Shown here piece after piece: positions 18,038-28,637 of a stretch of DNA of 61,763 nucleotides (positions are counted from its first letter, which is position 1; each line of letters opens with the position of its first letter). The stretch comes from Eubacterium coprostanoligenes (GTDB taxonomy: Bacteria; Bacillota; Clostridia; Oscillospirales; Acutalibacteraceae). Location: positions 1 to 61,763 of the forward strand of contig NZ_FUWW01000013.1 in NCBI RefSeq assembly GCF_900167205.1, written 5' to 3'. A program made the translations under genes and the position numbers. The notes beneath the pieces are model-generated. The model saw only the letters and a list, made by a program, of their open reading frames with translations. It was not told the origin of the DNA and made no database searches.

Positions 18038-18487
18038 ATGAAGATGAGTGATGTAATAGCTGATATGATACTTGATATGTTTGACGATAATACATCAACT
18101 GTTCAAATTCAGCGTAATGATTTAGCAAACAGAATCGGTTGTGTGCCAAGTCAAATTAACTATGTGATTACATCAAGGTTTACCCCCGAAGCCGGCTATC
18201 AGATTGAGAGCAGGCGAGGTGGCGGAGGATATATCTTAATCACCCGTGCAACTTCTCCGCAAAACGCTTTAATGGGCTTCATTAATTCAATAGGAAACAG
18301 TATTGACGAGAGAAGTGCAAAGGCAAATTTAATAAATTGTAATTATCAAAAATTGATTAATGACAAGGCAACCAAAATGATGGTTTGCGCTGTTGCAGAC
18401 AGCAATTTTAAAGGTGTTCCAAAGGAATACGCAAATGTTATTCGTGCAAGACAGCTAAAGCAGATGCTTCTTGCATATATTGATTAA
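18038..18487 (+). CDS. ctsR: CtsR, heat-shock repressor of clp genes
   Basis: Dimeric winged-helix repressor that binds tandem heptads in clp promoters and is inactivated by heat and by the McsAB system. The 149-aa length is typical. MSDVIADMILDMF at the N-terminus, the helix-turn-helix with GCVPSQINYVI, and the wing SRRGGGGYI are classic CtsR features. The Arg-rich wing is the known target of arginine phosphorylation by McsB. ATG 18038 is used; ATG 18044 is an equally plausible start. It is the first gene of ctsR-mcsA-mcsB-clpC and has CtsR boxes upstream. Confidence 0.95.
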   Translation: MKMSDVIADMILDMFDDNTSTVQIQRNDLANRIGCVPSQINYVITSRFTPEAGYQIESRRGGGGYILITRATSPQNALMGFINSIGNSIDERSAKANLINCNYQKLINDKATKMMVCAVADSNFKGVPKEYANVIRARQLKQMLLAYID

Positions 18488-18503
18488 ATTGGAGGCGTTA
18501 TTT

Positions 18504-19031
18504 ATGAAATGTACACATTGTCATATGAATGAGGCTAATACTCATATTCAAAGAATTATTAACGGTCAAAAGGAAGAAATGTATCTTTGCGAGGATTGCG
18601 CAAGAGAACTCGGAGTTATGAATGATTTTAGCTTTGAACCATTTTCAGCCGATAGCTTTTTCGGCGACAGTTTCTTCGGCAATCTTTTGGGCGCAGGTGC
18701 AAGTGCATTTAATTCACTTGTTGGATTGAACAGCTGTGCAACTTGCGGTTCAACACTCAATGATATTGTAAATTCCGGTCATGTGGGTTGTTCGGATTGC
18801 TATGACAAGTTTGATGACAGACTTGCCCCAAGCGTTGAAAAAATCCACGGAAATGTAAAACATATCGGTAAAAATGTAACCTATACCGAGGCTACAAATA
18901 CCGAAAAGAAAACAGCTAACGACACCTTGGCACAACTCAAGGAAGAGCTTAAACAAGCCGTAAAGGAACAAAGATTTGAAGATGCGGCGACTCTTCGAGA
19001 TAAAATCAAGGAGCTTAACAAGGAGAATTGA
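18504..19031 (+). CDS. mcsA: McsA, zinc-finger UVR-motif activator
   Basis: A 175-aa adaptor that activates McsB and contributes to stress and metal response. Four CxxC pairs are visible: CTHC, CEDC, CATC and CSDC, the usual two zinc-finger modules. A C-terminal UVR motif (LKEELKQAVKEQRFEDAATL) follows. ATG 18504 has GGAGG 9 nt upstream. The stop overlaps the mcsB start. The intact zinc modules contrast with the degenerate partner McsB. Confidence 0.93.
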   Translation: MKCTHCHMNEANTHIQRIINGQKEEMYLCEDCARELGVMNDFSFEPFSADSFFGDSFFGNLLGAGASAFNSLVGLNSCATCGSTLNDIVNSGHVGCSDCYDKFDDRLAPSVEKIHGNVKHIGKNVTYTEATNTEKKTANDTLAQLKEELKQAVKEQRFEDAATLRDKIKELNKEN

Positions 19032-20029
19032 TGATGGAAAGCAGATATAAAAACACATCTGATAATGCGGATGTTGTGTTGTATTCAAAGGCTGTGCTTA
19101 TGCGAAATTTGGCACACACACCATTTCCAATGAGAATGAACAACGACGCCAAAAGAGCGGTAGTTAAAAAGGTTTTTGCCTGTATAAAAAATTCACCGCT
19201 TGCACAGGAATTTGATTTAATCAATACCTCCGATATTTCAAAAGCGAAGGCTTTGTCTTATGCGGAAAAGGATTTAATTTCCGACAGCTTTGCAAAAGAA
19301 AATTCCTCTTTTCTTCTTTCAAAAAATGAGGATGTCAGCATAATGATAAATGATGATGACCATATTAGAATTTCATCGTTTTCTGCCGGTCAAAATCCTC
19401 TTTATGCTTATAACAAAGCAAACGACATTGATGATATATTAATTGACGGACTTCCTATTGCATATTCGGACAAATATGGATTTTTGACATCATCTCCGTA
19501 CAATTTGGGTACAGGTCTTAATGTTTCAATCGTTCTTCATTTGCCGGCACTTGCTCAAAGGAATGTTATTCCAAAGCTGTCAACCACAGTTTCGAAACTC
19601 GGCTTCGTTCTGAGCGAAATGTATGATGGCGGAGCAGGAGATTTTTATATCCTTACAAATACGGTAACTCTCGGTATTACCGAGAAAAGTGCAATTGATA
19701 ATTTGAATTCGGTTTGTAATCAAATTGTACTTCAAGAACGAAAACTCAGAGATTCTCTCAAAGAAAACGCCGAATGTGAGGATAAAATTTATCGAACTTT
19801 GGGCATACTTAAACTTGCAAGAAAGCTGTCTGTTGATGAATTTTTAAACAGTATTTCTTTAGTCAGACTCGGTATATCGCTTGGATACTTTGATTATTCA
19901 TACAAACTTATCGGGGATATGATGTATAACCTATTTGATGCAACTCTTGTTGAGTCATCAAAATCAGATTTAACTCAGTCAATGTGCGAAACCTTAAGAG
20001 CACAAATAGTCAGAGAAAAATTGGTGTAG
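19031..20029 (+). CDS. mcsB: McsB-like guanido kinase homologue, probably catalytically inactive
   Basis: Member of the phosphagen-kinase family at the usual McsB position. The fold is recognisable: INDDDHIRIS, NLGTGLNVSIVLHLPAL, and the C-terminal KLARKLSVDEF...RLGISLG region. Residues that bind ATP phosphates are mostly missing. The family motif SRIRLARN reads SKAVLMRN. GTGLRAS reads GTGLNVS. TACPTN reads TSSPYN, losing the reactive Cys. The NEEDH Glu is Asp, and the RG-x-GEGSEA loop reads YDGGAGDF. Only the DHIR arginine remains. At 332 aa the reading frame is intact, so this is a pseudoenzyme or a scaffold rather than a pseudogene. Starts at 19031 and 19034 are both possible after AAGGAG. 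Confidence 0.85.
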   Translation: MMESRYKNTSDNADVVLYSKAVLMRNLAHTPFPMRMNNDAKRAVVKKVFACIKNSPLAQEFDLINTSDISKAKALSYAEKDLISDSFAKENSSFLLSKNEDVSIMINDDDHIRISSFSAGQNPLYAYNKANDIDDILIDGLPIAYSDKYGFLTSSPYNLGTGLNVSIVLHLPALAQRNVIPKLSTTVSKLGFVLSEMYDGGAGDFYILTNTVTLGITEKSAIDNLNSVCNQIVLQERKLRDSLKENAECEDKIYRTLGILKLARKLSVDEFLNSISLVRLGISLGYFDYSYKLIGDMMYNLFDATLVESSKSDLTQSMCETLRAQIVREKLV

Positions 20030-20072
20030 CGTTTCGCACTGTCATTAATTTACAGTGAAAGGCGATGATATT

Positions 20073-22496
20073 ATGTATCGTTTTAATTCATTTACTACGA
20101 AAGCTAATGAGGTGCTTAACCTCGCAATCAAAAGTGCACAGGCATATGGTCACAATTATATCGGCACAGAGCATATCCTTATAGGCCTGCTTTCAACCGA
20201 TTCAACCATTCCTGCACTCACCAACAATAATATTACTTATGAGGGTGTAGACCGCCTTATTCGTGAAGAAATAGGCGTTGGCAACCCAACATCTCTTACT
20301 CCGGATGATTTCACGCCGAGAGCAAAGAGAATAATTGAAATTTCTTTCCAAATTGCAAGAACAATGCGTAATTCCTATGTAAGTGTTGAGCATTTGCTCG
20401 CTGCACTTCTTAAAGAGGACGACAGCTATGCTGTAAAGTTCATCAATGAACTTGGCACAGATTCTCAAAGAGTTTTTGATGATTTGATTAGCGATTTGAG
20501 TTCAAACAGCTATGACTCAAACCCACAGTCATCATCAAAGAAAAAGGGCAAGAGCAAAACTCCTACTCTTGATGAATTCGGCAAGAATCTTACAGAGCTT
20601 GCAAAGCAGGGCAAGATTGACCCTGTAATCGGCAGAGAAAAGGAAATTGAAAGAGTTATTCAAATTCTTTCAAGACGAAACAAAAACAATCCTTGCCTTA
20701 TTGGTGAACCGGGTGTTGGTAAAACCGCAATCGCAGAGGGACTTGCACTTAAAATCGTTAACGGTGAAGTTCCTGAAATGCTTGCAAACAAAACTATTTA
20801 TTCACTTGATTTGACTTCAATGGTAGCCGGTACAAAGTACAGAGGCGATTTTGAGGAAAGAATTAAAAAGGCAATGGATGAAGTCAAGGACAACAAGGAT
20901 GTTATCCTCTTTATTGATGAAATTCACAACATTATGGGTGCAGGTGCTGCCGAAGGTGCAGTTGACGCTGCCAACATCCTCAAGCCGTCACTTGCTCGTG
21001 GCGAAATTCAAGTAATCGGTGCAACAACTATTTCAGAATACAGAAAGAATATTGAAAAAGATGCTGCACTTGAAAGAAGATTTCAGCCTGTAACAGTCGG
21101 TGAACCAACAGAAGAAGAAACTGTTGAAATTCTTAAAGGTCTTCGTGATAAGTATGAGGCACATCATAAGGTAAAAATTACCGATGACGCTATTAATTCG
21201 GCTGTAAAACTTTCATCAAGATATATTAACGACAGATTTTTGCCTGATAAGGCTATTGACCTTATTGATGAGGCTGCTTCGGTTGTAAGACTTAATGCTT
21301 ACACACTTCCTCAAAATCTTAAGGATATGGAAGAAGAAATTAAGCGTCTTAATGCCGAAAAGCAGGATGCAGTCAATAACCAAAAATTTGAAGAAGCTGC
21401 AAAGATCAGAGATAAGGCAAATGAACTCAATAAACTTCTTAATGACGAAAAATCAAAGTGGCGTAATTCTTCAAACCATGATGTAAAGGCAGTTTCAAGC
21501 GAAGAAATTGCACAAGTTGTTTCTCAGTGGACAGGCGTTCCTGTAAATCAACTTACAAAAGAAGAAAGCGAAAGATTGCTTAATATGGAGAAAATCCTGC
21601 ACGAAAGAATTGTCGGTCAAGATAAGGCTGTAAGTGCAATTTCAAAGGCAATCAGGAGAGGCAGAGTAGGACTTAAAAACCCTAACAGACCTATCGGTTC
21701 GTTCATATTCCTTGGCCCAACCGGTGTTGGTAAAACAGAACTCTGTAAATCCCTTGCAGAAGCAATGTTTGGCGATGAAAACGCAATTATCAAACTTGAT
21801 ATGTCCGAATATATGGAAAAGCACACTGTTTCAAAACTTATCGGTGCGCCTCCGGGATATGTTGGCTTTGATGAAGGCGGTCAGTTGACCGAGAAAATCA
21901 GAAGAAAGCCATACAGCGTTGTACTTTTTGATGAAATTGAAAAGGCTCATCCTGATGTGTTTAATATGCTTCTTCAAATTCTCGAAGACGGTGTATTGAC
22001 TGATTCACAGGGCAGAAAAGTTTCGTTCAAGAATGCAATCATCATTATGACTTCAAATGTCGGCGCTTCAAAGATCACTGATGAAAAACTTGCTCTTGGC
22101 TTTGTTCAAGAGGATGGCAAGAAACTTTCAATCGAAGATTTGGTAATGCCTGATTTGAAAAAGACCTTTAAGCCTGAATTCCTTAACCGTCTTGATGATA
22201 TTATCGTATTCAATCAGCTTGACCAAAACGACATTGAGGAAATTGCAAAGCGTATGCTTAAATCTTTGAAGAAGAGAACAGCAGACCTTGGCATTGAACT
22301 TGATTTTACAGACAATGCCATCACAGAGCTTGCAAAAGAGGGCTTTGATAAAACCTATGGTGCAAGACCGCTTCGTCGTGCTATTCAGTCAAAGATTGAG
22401 GATAGACTTTCCGAGCTTATTCTTGATAAGACAATCGGCGAGGGTTCAAAGTGCACTGTTGACTTTTCTGACGGCGATTTTCAGTTTAACTCCTAA
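20073..22496 (+). CDS. clpC: ClpC, AAA+ unfoldase of the ClpCP protease
   Basis: An 807-aa Hsp100 chaperone that unfolds proteins and feeds them to ClpP. The N-domain has two Clp repeats. The Glu residues that dock phospho-arginine in Bacillus ClpC appear kept (GTEHIL and SVEHLL). D1 Walker A is GEPGVGKT. A middle domain with a UVR-like coiled coil follows. D2 Walker A is GPTGVGKT, with APPGYVG and [11 protein letters not shown]. The ClpP-binding loop is LGF (in LALGFVQ). ATG 20073 was chosen over the GTG at 20055 because AAAGG lies 9 nt upstream. It is the last gene of the ctsR operon. Confidence 0.96.
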   Translation: MYRFNSFTTKANEVLNLAIKSAQAYGHNYIGTEHILIGLLSTDSTIPALTNNNITYEGVDRLIREEIGVGNPTSLTPDDFTPRAKRIIEISFQIARTMRNSYVSVEHLLAALLKEDDSYAVKFINELGTDSQRVFDDLISDLSSNSYDSNPQSSSKKKGKSKTPTLDEFGKNLTELAKQGKIDPVIGREKEIERVIQILSRRNKNNPCLIGEPGVGKTAIAEGLALKIVNGEVPEMLANKTIYSLDLTSMVAGTKYRGDFEERIKKAMDEVKDNKDVILFIDEIHNIMGAGAAEGAVDAANILKPSLARGEIQVIGATTISEYRKNIEKDAALERRFQPVTVGEPTEEETVEILKGLRDKYEAHHKVKITDDAINSAVKLSSRYINDRFLPDKAIDLIDEAASVVRLNAYTLPQNLKDMEEEIKRLNAEKQDAVNNQKFEEAAKIRDKANELNKLLNDEKSKWRNSSNHDVKAVSSEEIAQVVSQWTGVPVNQLTKEESERLLNMEKILHERIVGQDKAVSAISKAIRRGRVGLKNPNRPIGSFIFLGPTGVGKTELCKSLAEAMFGDENAIIKLDMSEYMEKHTVSKLIGAPPGYVGFDEGGQLTEKIRRKPYSVVLFDEIEKAHPDVFNMLLQILEDGVLTDSQGRKVSFKNAIIIMTSNVGASKITDEKLALGFVQEDGKKLSIEDLVMPDLKKTFKPEFLNRLDDIIVFNQLDQNDIEEIAKRMLKSLKKRTADLGIELDFTDNAITELAKEGFDKTYGARPLRRAIQSKIEDRLSELILDKTIGEGSKCTVDFSDGDFQFNS

Positions 22497-22506
22497 TATA
22501 TAAAAT

Positions 22507-22540
22507 TACGGCATAGAGAGCAATCTTTATGCCGTATTTT
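22507..22540 (+). terminator. Terminator of ctsR-clpC operon
   Basis: TACGGCATA (22507-22515) pairs with TATGCCGTA (22528-22536), followed by TTTT. Confidence 0.8.
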
Positions 22541-22551
22541 AAATAAAATCC

Positions 22552-22588
22552 TTGAAAACCTACTAAAATGGTGGTATTATTATAACAA
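22552..22588 (+). promoter_or_regulatory. Promoter and possible operator of the Rrf2 gene
   Basis: TTGAAA (22552-22557) and TATTAT (22575-22580) are 17 bp apart. Between them CCTACTAAAATGGTGG resembles, imperfectly, the CCTAT-N7-ATAGG palindromes in front of iscS, suggesting autoregulation. Confidence 0.5.
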
Positions 22589-22605
22589 GGATTGGAGATG
22601 ATGTT

Positions 22606-23043
22606 TTGAAAATTTCTACAAAAGGCAGATATGCACTGCGTATGATGATTGACTTAGCGCAAAATCAAGGCGATGGATATGTGTCTTTGAAGGATATAGC
22701 AAACAGACAGGAAATTTCCAAAAAATATTTGGAGCAAATTGTGGCAATTCTCAATAAACCTGATGTTCTTCGTACAAACAGAGGTTATCAGGGCGGATAC
22801 AGACTGGCAAAAAACGCAAATGAATATACAGTAGGAGATATTTTGCGTTTGACAGAGGGCGGTCTTGCTCCCGTGTCTTGTCTTGATAATTCGCCTATTT
22901 TGTGTGACAGAGCAGAGGATTGTATTACTCTTCCTATTTGGAAAGGGTTGTACAAGGTTATATCCGAATATCTTGACAGCATAACATTGCAGGATATTGT
23001 TGATAAAAATTCGGATGTTTCAAACTTTGATTATATAATTTAA
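22606..23043 (+). CDS. Rrf2-family regulator, probably Fe-S (IscR-like)
   Basis: A 145-aa winged-helix regulator beginning MKISTKGRYALRMMIDLA, with the family motif RGYQGGYRLAK. Three cysteines in SCLDNSPILCDRAEDC (C-x7-C-x5-C) match the cluster-binding pattern of IscR/RirA-type members, whereas the cysteine regulator CymR lacks them. The start is TTG at 22606 with GGAG 8 nt upstream. It heads an operon with DUF2804 and FRG genes. Likely targets in the window are itself and iscS at 46968, based on similar palindromes; this is inferred. Confidence 0.87.
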   Translation: MKISTKGRYALRMMIDLAQNQGDGYVSLKDIANRQEISKKYLEQIVAILNKPDVLRTNRGYQGGYRLAKNANEYTVGDILRLTEGGLAPVSCLDNSPILCDRAEDCITLPIWKGLYKVISEYLDSITLQDIVDKNSDVSNFDYII

Positions 23044-23053
23044 GGAGTCAGCC

Positions 23054-24079
23054 ATGAGAAATCACGAAGTAGTAAACAGCCACAATCTTCTTGATGAAAA
23101 CGGTCATCTTATCGAGCCGGGTTGGAGCAAAACATTGGTTCAAAAATATGACAGAAATATGATAAAAAAACGCAAGACAAGAATCAAAGAATGGGATTAT
23201 TATTATATAATGTCAAATTCTAACAAGTTTTGCCTTGCTCTCACAATATCCGATTTGAGTTATCTTGGTATGTACAGCGTCAGCTTTATTGACCTTGACA
23301 AAGCAGTTGAACACACTCAATCGGAGCTTACTCCGTTTCCTATGGGCAAAACAAATTTGCCGTCACATTCTGCAAGAGGCGATGTTTCGTTCAAAAATAA
23401 AAATCTTGATGTTTCATTCAAACACATTGGCGATTCAAGAGCAATAAAAATGAACTACAAATCATTTGATAACAAGCAGGGCGTTTCCTGTGATATTATT
23501 CTTACAGATGAACCTCGTGACAGTATGGTTATTGCAACACCTTGGGCAGAGGATAAAAAAGCGTTTTATTATAATCAAAAGATTAACTGTATGCGTGCAA
23601 GCGGAACAGTAACATACAAAGGCAAAACCTACACACTCAACCCTGAAACAGACTTTGCGGGTCTTGATTGGGGCAGAGGTGTTTGGACAAGAGATAATGT
23701 TTGGTATTGGGGCTCCGGTTCGGGACAAATAGACGGTGTACCGTTTGGTTTTAACATCGGCTATGGCTTTGGTGATACATCCGCCGCAAGCGAAAATGTT
23801 ATTTTCTATAATGGCATTGCAAACAAATTTGATGATGTTGTGTTCAATATCAGTGACAATTACACTGACCCTTGGACAATTAAATCGTCCGATGGCAGAT
23901 TTGATATGGATTTCACACCGATTATCGACAGAAGTGCGTTGATTGATGTTAAGGTTATCGTTACCGATCAGCATCAGGTTTTCGGCAAGATGAACGGCAC
24001 GGCAATTCTTGATGACGGTACAAAAATTGAACTAAAGGACTTTGTCTGCTTTGCAGAAAAGGTACATAACAAGTATTGA
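23054..24079 (+). CDS. DUF2804 domain protein
   Basis: A 341-aa soluble protein recognisable as DUF2804 by its start (a conserved ...LLDENGHLIEPGWSK opening), the central FAGLDWGRGVWTRDNVWYWG segment and a beta-rich lipocalin-like pattern. No signal peptide or membrane helix is present. Function is unknown for the family. It starts 10 bp after the Rrf2 gene with AAGGAG upstream, and its stop overlaps the FRG gene start (TGATG). It is therefore co-expressed with both. Confidence 0.8.
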   Translation: MRNHEVVNSHNLLDENGHLIEPGWSKTLVQKYDRNMIKKRKTRIKEWDYYYIMSNSNKFCLALTISDLSYLGMYSVSFIDLDKAVEHTQSELTPFPMGKTNLPSHSARGDVSFKNKNLDVSFKHIGDSRAIKMNYKSFDNKQGVSCDIILTDEPRDSMVIATPWAEDKKAFYYNQKINCMRASGTVTYKGKTYTLNPETDFAGLDWGRGVWTRDNVWYWGSGSGQIDGVPFGFNIGYGFGDTSAASENVIFYNGIANKFDDVVFNISDNYTDPWTIKSSDGRFDMDFTPIIDRSALIDVKVIVTDQHQVFGKMNGTAILDDGTKIELKDFVCFAEKVHNKY

Positions 24080-25068
24080 TGAAAAAGTTTAACAAATTGT
24101 ATGATTTGGCAGGCAAACTTGAAGACGAGCTCGATTTTGACTTTCGTGCACAATCTCAAAGAATAGATTCGTTTCAGGAGTTTTATGAAAATATTATTGT
24201 TCCGTATGCTCACGGTGACAGAATTTACTTCAGAGGCGAAAGGATAAGAAGTATTGACCGTCCGCTTTTGCCGTCTATTTTCAGACATAGAAATATTGTG
24301 CTTGATGATGACGAAAATTTTGCACAACTTGATGCTCAAAGATTGCTCTATTTTTATAATAAATATCCCGAATATACCGATGTGTTCAAAAAGACCATCG
24401 GTGGTTTATCAGAGGATAATTTATATCCGTTTTTGAGCTTTTCACAGCATTATTTTGGTTTGAGTCCGCTGATTGATTTAACGAAAAATCCTTTTGTTTC
24501 TTTGTCTTTTGCATTGAAAAACAGAACGGAATATGACGAAGATATTCTTTTTTATACCGTTGAAATCAAGGACGAAAACGACTATACCACTCATTCTCAT
24601 ATTGCAAATGAGTGGATGAAGAATTATAATGTTATTGTACTCCGAGAAGCACCTACAAACGCAACCGATGCACTAAAGGAATATAGCAAGGAAAGTTTGC
24701 TGAAACGCAAAGAATACGGCAAAGAAAATCTGCTTAAAAACAAGGATTTGATTGAAGAAATAAAGGGCAGGTCAATATTTGAAATCAGCGCCCCTACGGC
24801 AAAGCTGATTGATGTACCTACCAACGATTTGATGCGCTTTCAGCAAGGTGTGTTCCTTTTGCTTGATGATTTTACGATATTCGGCAACGGCTATCTTACA
24901 AAGAAAATCAGGGATGATTTCGCTATTAAAAAGTGGATAATCAACAAGGATATTTGTCCTGAATTGCTGGATTATCAAAAACAAAAAGCCCCGTATTATG
25001 ATTACGATACTATAACCGATTTGTCAAAGGCAGTCGGTAAAATAAAGAAAAATTATTTTAGGATGTGA
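24079..25068 (+). CDS. FRG-domain protein
   Basis: A 329-aa cytoplasmic protein. The FRG domain is recognised from IYFRGERIRSIDRPLLPSIF (about 55-75) and SFSQHYFGLSPLIDLTKNP (about 122-140), ending in ALKNR. The domain is common in accessory genes and prophages but has no established activity that I can cite. The start is ATG 24079, overlapping the DUF2804 stop. The C-terminal third is charged. Its place in an Rrf2-headed operon is unusual. Confidence 0.82.
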   Translation: MKKFNKLYDLAGKLEDELDFDFRAQSQRIDSFQEFYENIIVPYAHGDRIYFRGERIRSIDRPLLPSIFRHRNIVLDDDENFAQLDAQRLLYFYNKYPEYTDVFKKTIGGLSEDNLYPFLSFSQHYFGLSPLIDLTKNPFVSLSFALKNRTEYDEDILFYTVEIKDENDYTTHSHIANEWMKNYNVIVLREAPTNATDALKEYSKESLLKRKEYGKENLLKNKDLIEEIKGRSIFEISAPTAKLIDVPTNDLMRFQQGVFLLLDDFTIFGNGYLTKKIRDDFAIKKWIINKDICPELLDYQKQKAPYYDYDTITDLSKAVGKIKKNYFRM

Positions 25069-25072
25069 TTTT

Positions 25073-25708
25073 ATGACATTTTTCAGTCGACTTTCAGGCG
25101 GCAATCAAGAATTGATTAAACTTGCGATTTTAGTTTTATTATCTTCGTTTTTGTCAATCCTTGTTTGCGTTTTGACCTCTGTTGCAATCAGCGAGGACTC
25201 AAAGGCAAGAGGCATTAAAAACAGAATAACATTTGCTGTTCTTGGATTTTTCTTTCCGATTCCGACCGCAATTGTTTATTTGATTGTCAGAAAGAATGCA
25301 AAGAAAATTCAGCCTAAAATATGTAACTGTTGCGGAATTTCTCTTGATAATTCATTTGCTGTTTGTCCGCAATGCGGTTCAACACAATTCACGGATTATT
25401 TGATAGTTGACAACGAAAAGCACCATAAGGTTGCCAAAACTACTGCAATATCTGCTGCGGTTTTGTATGTCATTGTTTTAACTATCGGCTTGTATATGCA
25501 GTTTTCCGGAATGTTTTATACAACAAATTTTGCACGAGATAAAAATAATTATAATTATGATAATGGTTATCAATACGGTTTTAATAATGACGACCGAGAT
25601 GATGACGATGACGACGACAATGACGGAGCATTTGACCAGGATGATTTAGATGATTACTTCAATCAGTTTGGTGATGATCAAGACTATTCAGAGCCATTTG
25701 ACGATTAA
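25073..25708 (+). CDS. Zinc-ribbon membrane protein with acidic tail
   Basis: A 211-aa protein that I do not recognise as a named family. Helices are at about 13-38, 49-68 and 125-147. Between the second and third lies a zinc ribbon (CNCCGISL...CPQCGS). The C-terminal 45 residues are extremely acidic (runs of Asp) with Asn/Tyr. It starts 4 bp after the FRG gene and ends at a strong terminator, so it belongs to the same operon. The acidic tail may bind cations or a basic partner; this is a guess. Confidence 0.75.
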   Translation: MTFFSRLSGGNQELIKLAILVLLSSFLSILVCVLTSVAISEDSKARGIKNRITFAVLGFFFPIPTAIVYLIVRKNAKKIQPKICNCCGISLDNSFAVCPQCGSTQFTDYLIVDNEKHHKVAKTTAISAAVLYVIVLTIGLYMQFSGMFYTTNFARDKNNYNYDNGYQYGFNNDDRDDDDDDDNDGAFDQDDLDDYFNQFGDDQDYSEPFDD

Positions 25709-25711
25709 ACT

Positions 25712-25757
25712 AATAACAGAGGCTTTACTTATTTTTGTAAAGCCTCTGTTATTTTCA
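25712..25757. terminator. Long bidirectional terminator
   Basis: AATAACAGAGGCTTTAC (25712-25728) pairs perfectly over 17 bp with 25737-25753 across an 8-nt loop, with T-rich flanks on both strands. It includes the last codons of the minus-strand ydcF-like gene. Confidence 0.9.
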
Positions 25758-26481
25758 TATACCATATTCCGAAAACTTCTCTTGTAAAATATGCAACTCG
25801 CAGTATCGGTATGCTTTTTGCAGGGAGTGACGACGAAACAAAACCAACTTTTCGAGCATACATTTTTGCTCGAAGCATATGATATTCGCTTGTTGCAATT
25901 GCAATGCTTTTTGACAGATTTAATTTATCAATTATTTGTTTTGAAAACAGCATATTTTCATATGTTGATGTTGATTTTTCTTCTTTAATCAATCGTTCTT
26001 TTTCTATTCCGTATGAATTTAGAATTCGTTCCATACATTCAGCTTCGGATATATCTTCGTCAGCACCTTGACCGCCTGACAGGATTGCAATGGCATTTTT
26101 ATTTTTTGTCATATAATCTCTTGCTACAAGACATCTTTTTACAAGTGATTTTGACGGAATACTTCCTTTAACTCTGCAACCTAAAACTATAACTGTATTT
26201 TCGTTTTTGGCTGTGCTTCGTGAATTTTTAATGATTTTGAACAAGGTTGCAAAGAATAAAATGAAAAATAAAACGGCTGTTAATGAGATAATATTTATTA
26301 CAATTTTGCCGATTGGTGTTTGGTAGAACATTTTTATTTCATTTTGAAATATTGCAAGCAAAAGCAAAACTATGCCTAATAATATTCCAAAAATATTTCC
26401 GATGTTTATTTTTGATTTATAAAGCGGGGAAATATATATTAATATTATTAAAACCGCAAAAATAATCAATGCTGATTTCAT
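25729..26481 (-). CDS. YdcF/SanA-family (DUF218) membrane protein
   Basis: A 250-aa protein with three N-terminal helices (about 5-22, 30-48, 58-85) followed by a DUF218 domain. Family motifs are VLGCRVKGSIPS, SGGQGADEDISEAECM and EEKSTSTYENM. Members are linked to cell-envelope functions such as vancomycin sensitivity (SanA) and antibiotic tolerance, with the enzymatic activity unknown. ATG 26481 follows AAAGGAGA; an upstream in-frame start adds 13 residues with no site. Confidence 0.88.
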   Translation of the reverse strand: MKSALIIFAVLIILIYISPLYKSKINIGNIFGILLGIVLLLLAIFQNEIKMFYQTPIGKIVINIISLTAVLFFILFFATLFKIIKNSRSTAKNENTVIVLGCRVKGSIPSKSLVKRCLVARDYMTKNKNAIAILSGGQGADEDISEAECMERILNSYGIEKERLIKEEKSTSTYENMLFSKQIIDKLNLSKSIAIATSEYHMLRAKMYARKVGFVSSSLPAKSIPILRVAYFTREVFGIWYMKITEALQK

Positions 26482-26566
26482 ACTTTCTCCTTTGTTAAAT
26501 TTATACAAATATTTTAGCATATTGACGAAAAAATGTAAATAATTTTATAAAATTTATCCAAAAATA

Positions 26567-26595
26567 GTGACAAAATAATATTGGTGTGATATTAT
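26567..26595 (+). promoter_or_regulatory. Promoter of gdhA
   Basis: GTGACA (26567-26572) and TATTAT (26590-26595) are 17 bp apart; the leader is about 50 nt and ends in ACGGAGGAA. Confidence 0.55.
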
Positions 26596-26648
26596 ATAAA
26601 TGCTTTAATTAGTTAAAGTTATATAACAAACGAAATACGGAGGAATAA

Positions 26649-27986
<1,338 letters not shown>

Positions 27987-28003
27987 TTTTACTATAATTT
28001 TTT

Positions 28004-28031
28004 AGAGGACGATTTGATTCGTCCTCTTTTA
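28004..28031 (+). terminator. Terminator of gdhA
   Basis: AGAGGACGA (28004-28012) pairs with TCGTCCTCT (28019-28027), followed by TTTATT. Confidence 0.9.
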
Positions 28032-28056
28032 TTATATATAAATATTATAATTAATA

Positions 28057-28085
28057 TTGCAAATTATATGTAAATATGGTATAAT
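28057..28085 (+). promoter_or_regulatory. Promoter of the ruvC-to-clpE gene run
   Basis: TTGCAA (28057-28062) and TATAAT (28080-28085) are 17 bp apart. No further terminator is seen until after 40650. Confidence 0.7.
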
Positions 28086-28118
28086 TTTTAAAAATATTAT
28101 GTAAAAGAGCGTCTTGAA

Positions 28119-28637
28119 ATGGTTATATTAGGAATCGACCCGGGCTATGCAATTGTAGGATGGGGTGTAATTGAATATTATCACTCGCATTTTCGTGTAC
28201 TCGGTTACGGAGCTATAACAACTCCTGCCGACTCGCCGTTTCCTCAAAGACTTCAAACTATCTATAACGATATGTGCTATATTTTTGAAAAATATAAGCC
28301 TGAAGTTATGAGTATGGAAAAACTTTTTTACAATTCAAACCAAAAGACTGTTATTGATGTTGCACAGGCAAGGGGAGTTATCACTCTTGCGGCACAAATG
28401 AATATGAAAGATATTTACGAATATACTCCATTACAGGTTAAACAATCGGTAACAGGATACGGCAGAGCAGAAAAAAAGCAGGTTATGGAAATGACAAAAA
28501 GTATTCTAAATTTGCCTGCTATTCCAAAACCGGATGATACGGCTGATGCTTTGGCTATGGCAATTTGCCACGCTCATTGCAGTGGCTCTGCAATGAATAA
28601 AATCAACAATATGATTAATTTTGGAGATAAACAATGA
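28119..28637 (+). CDS. ruvC: RuvC Holliday-junction endonuclease
   Basis: Resolves recombination intermediates after RuvAB branch migration by symmetrical nicking. A 172-aa RNase H-fold protein with the acidic tetrad visible as Asp in GIDPGY, Glu in SMEKLF, and the two Asp in PDDTADALAMA. The Shine-Dalgarno is weak (AGAG). Its end overlaps ruvA by 4 bp (ATGA). First gene of ruvC-ruvA-ruvB. Confidence 0.95.
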   Translation: MVILGIDPGYAIVGWGVIEYYHSHFRVLGYGAITTPADSPFPQRLQTIYNDMCYIFEKYKPEVMSMEKLFYNSNQKTVIDVAQARGVITLAAQMNMKDIYEYTPLQVKQSVTGYGRAEKKQVMEMTKSILNLPAIPKPDDTADALAMAICHAHCSGSAMNKINNMINFGDKQ

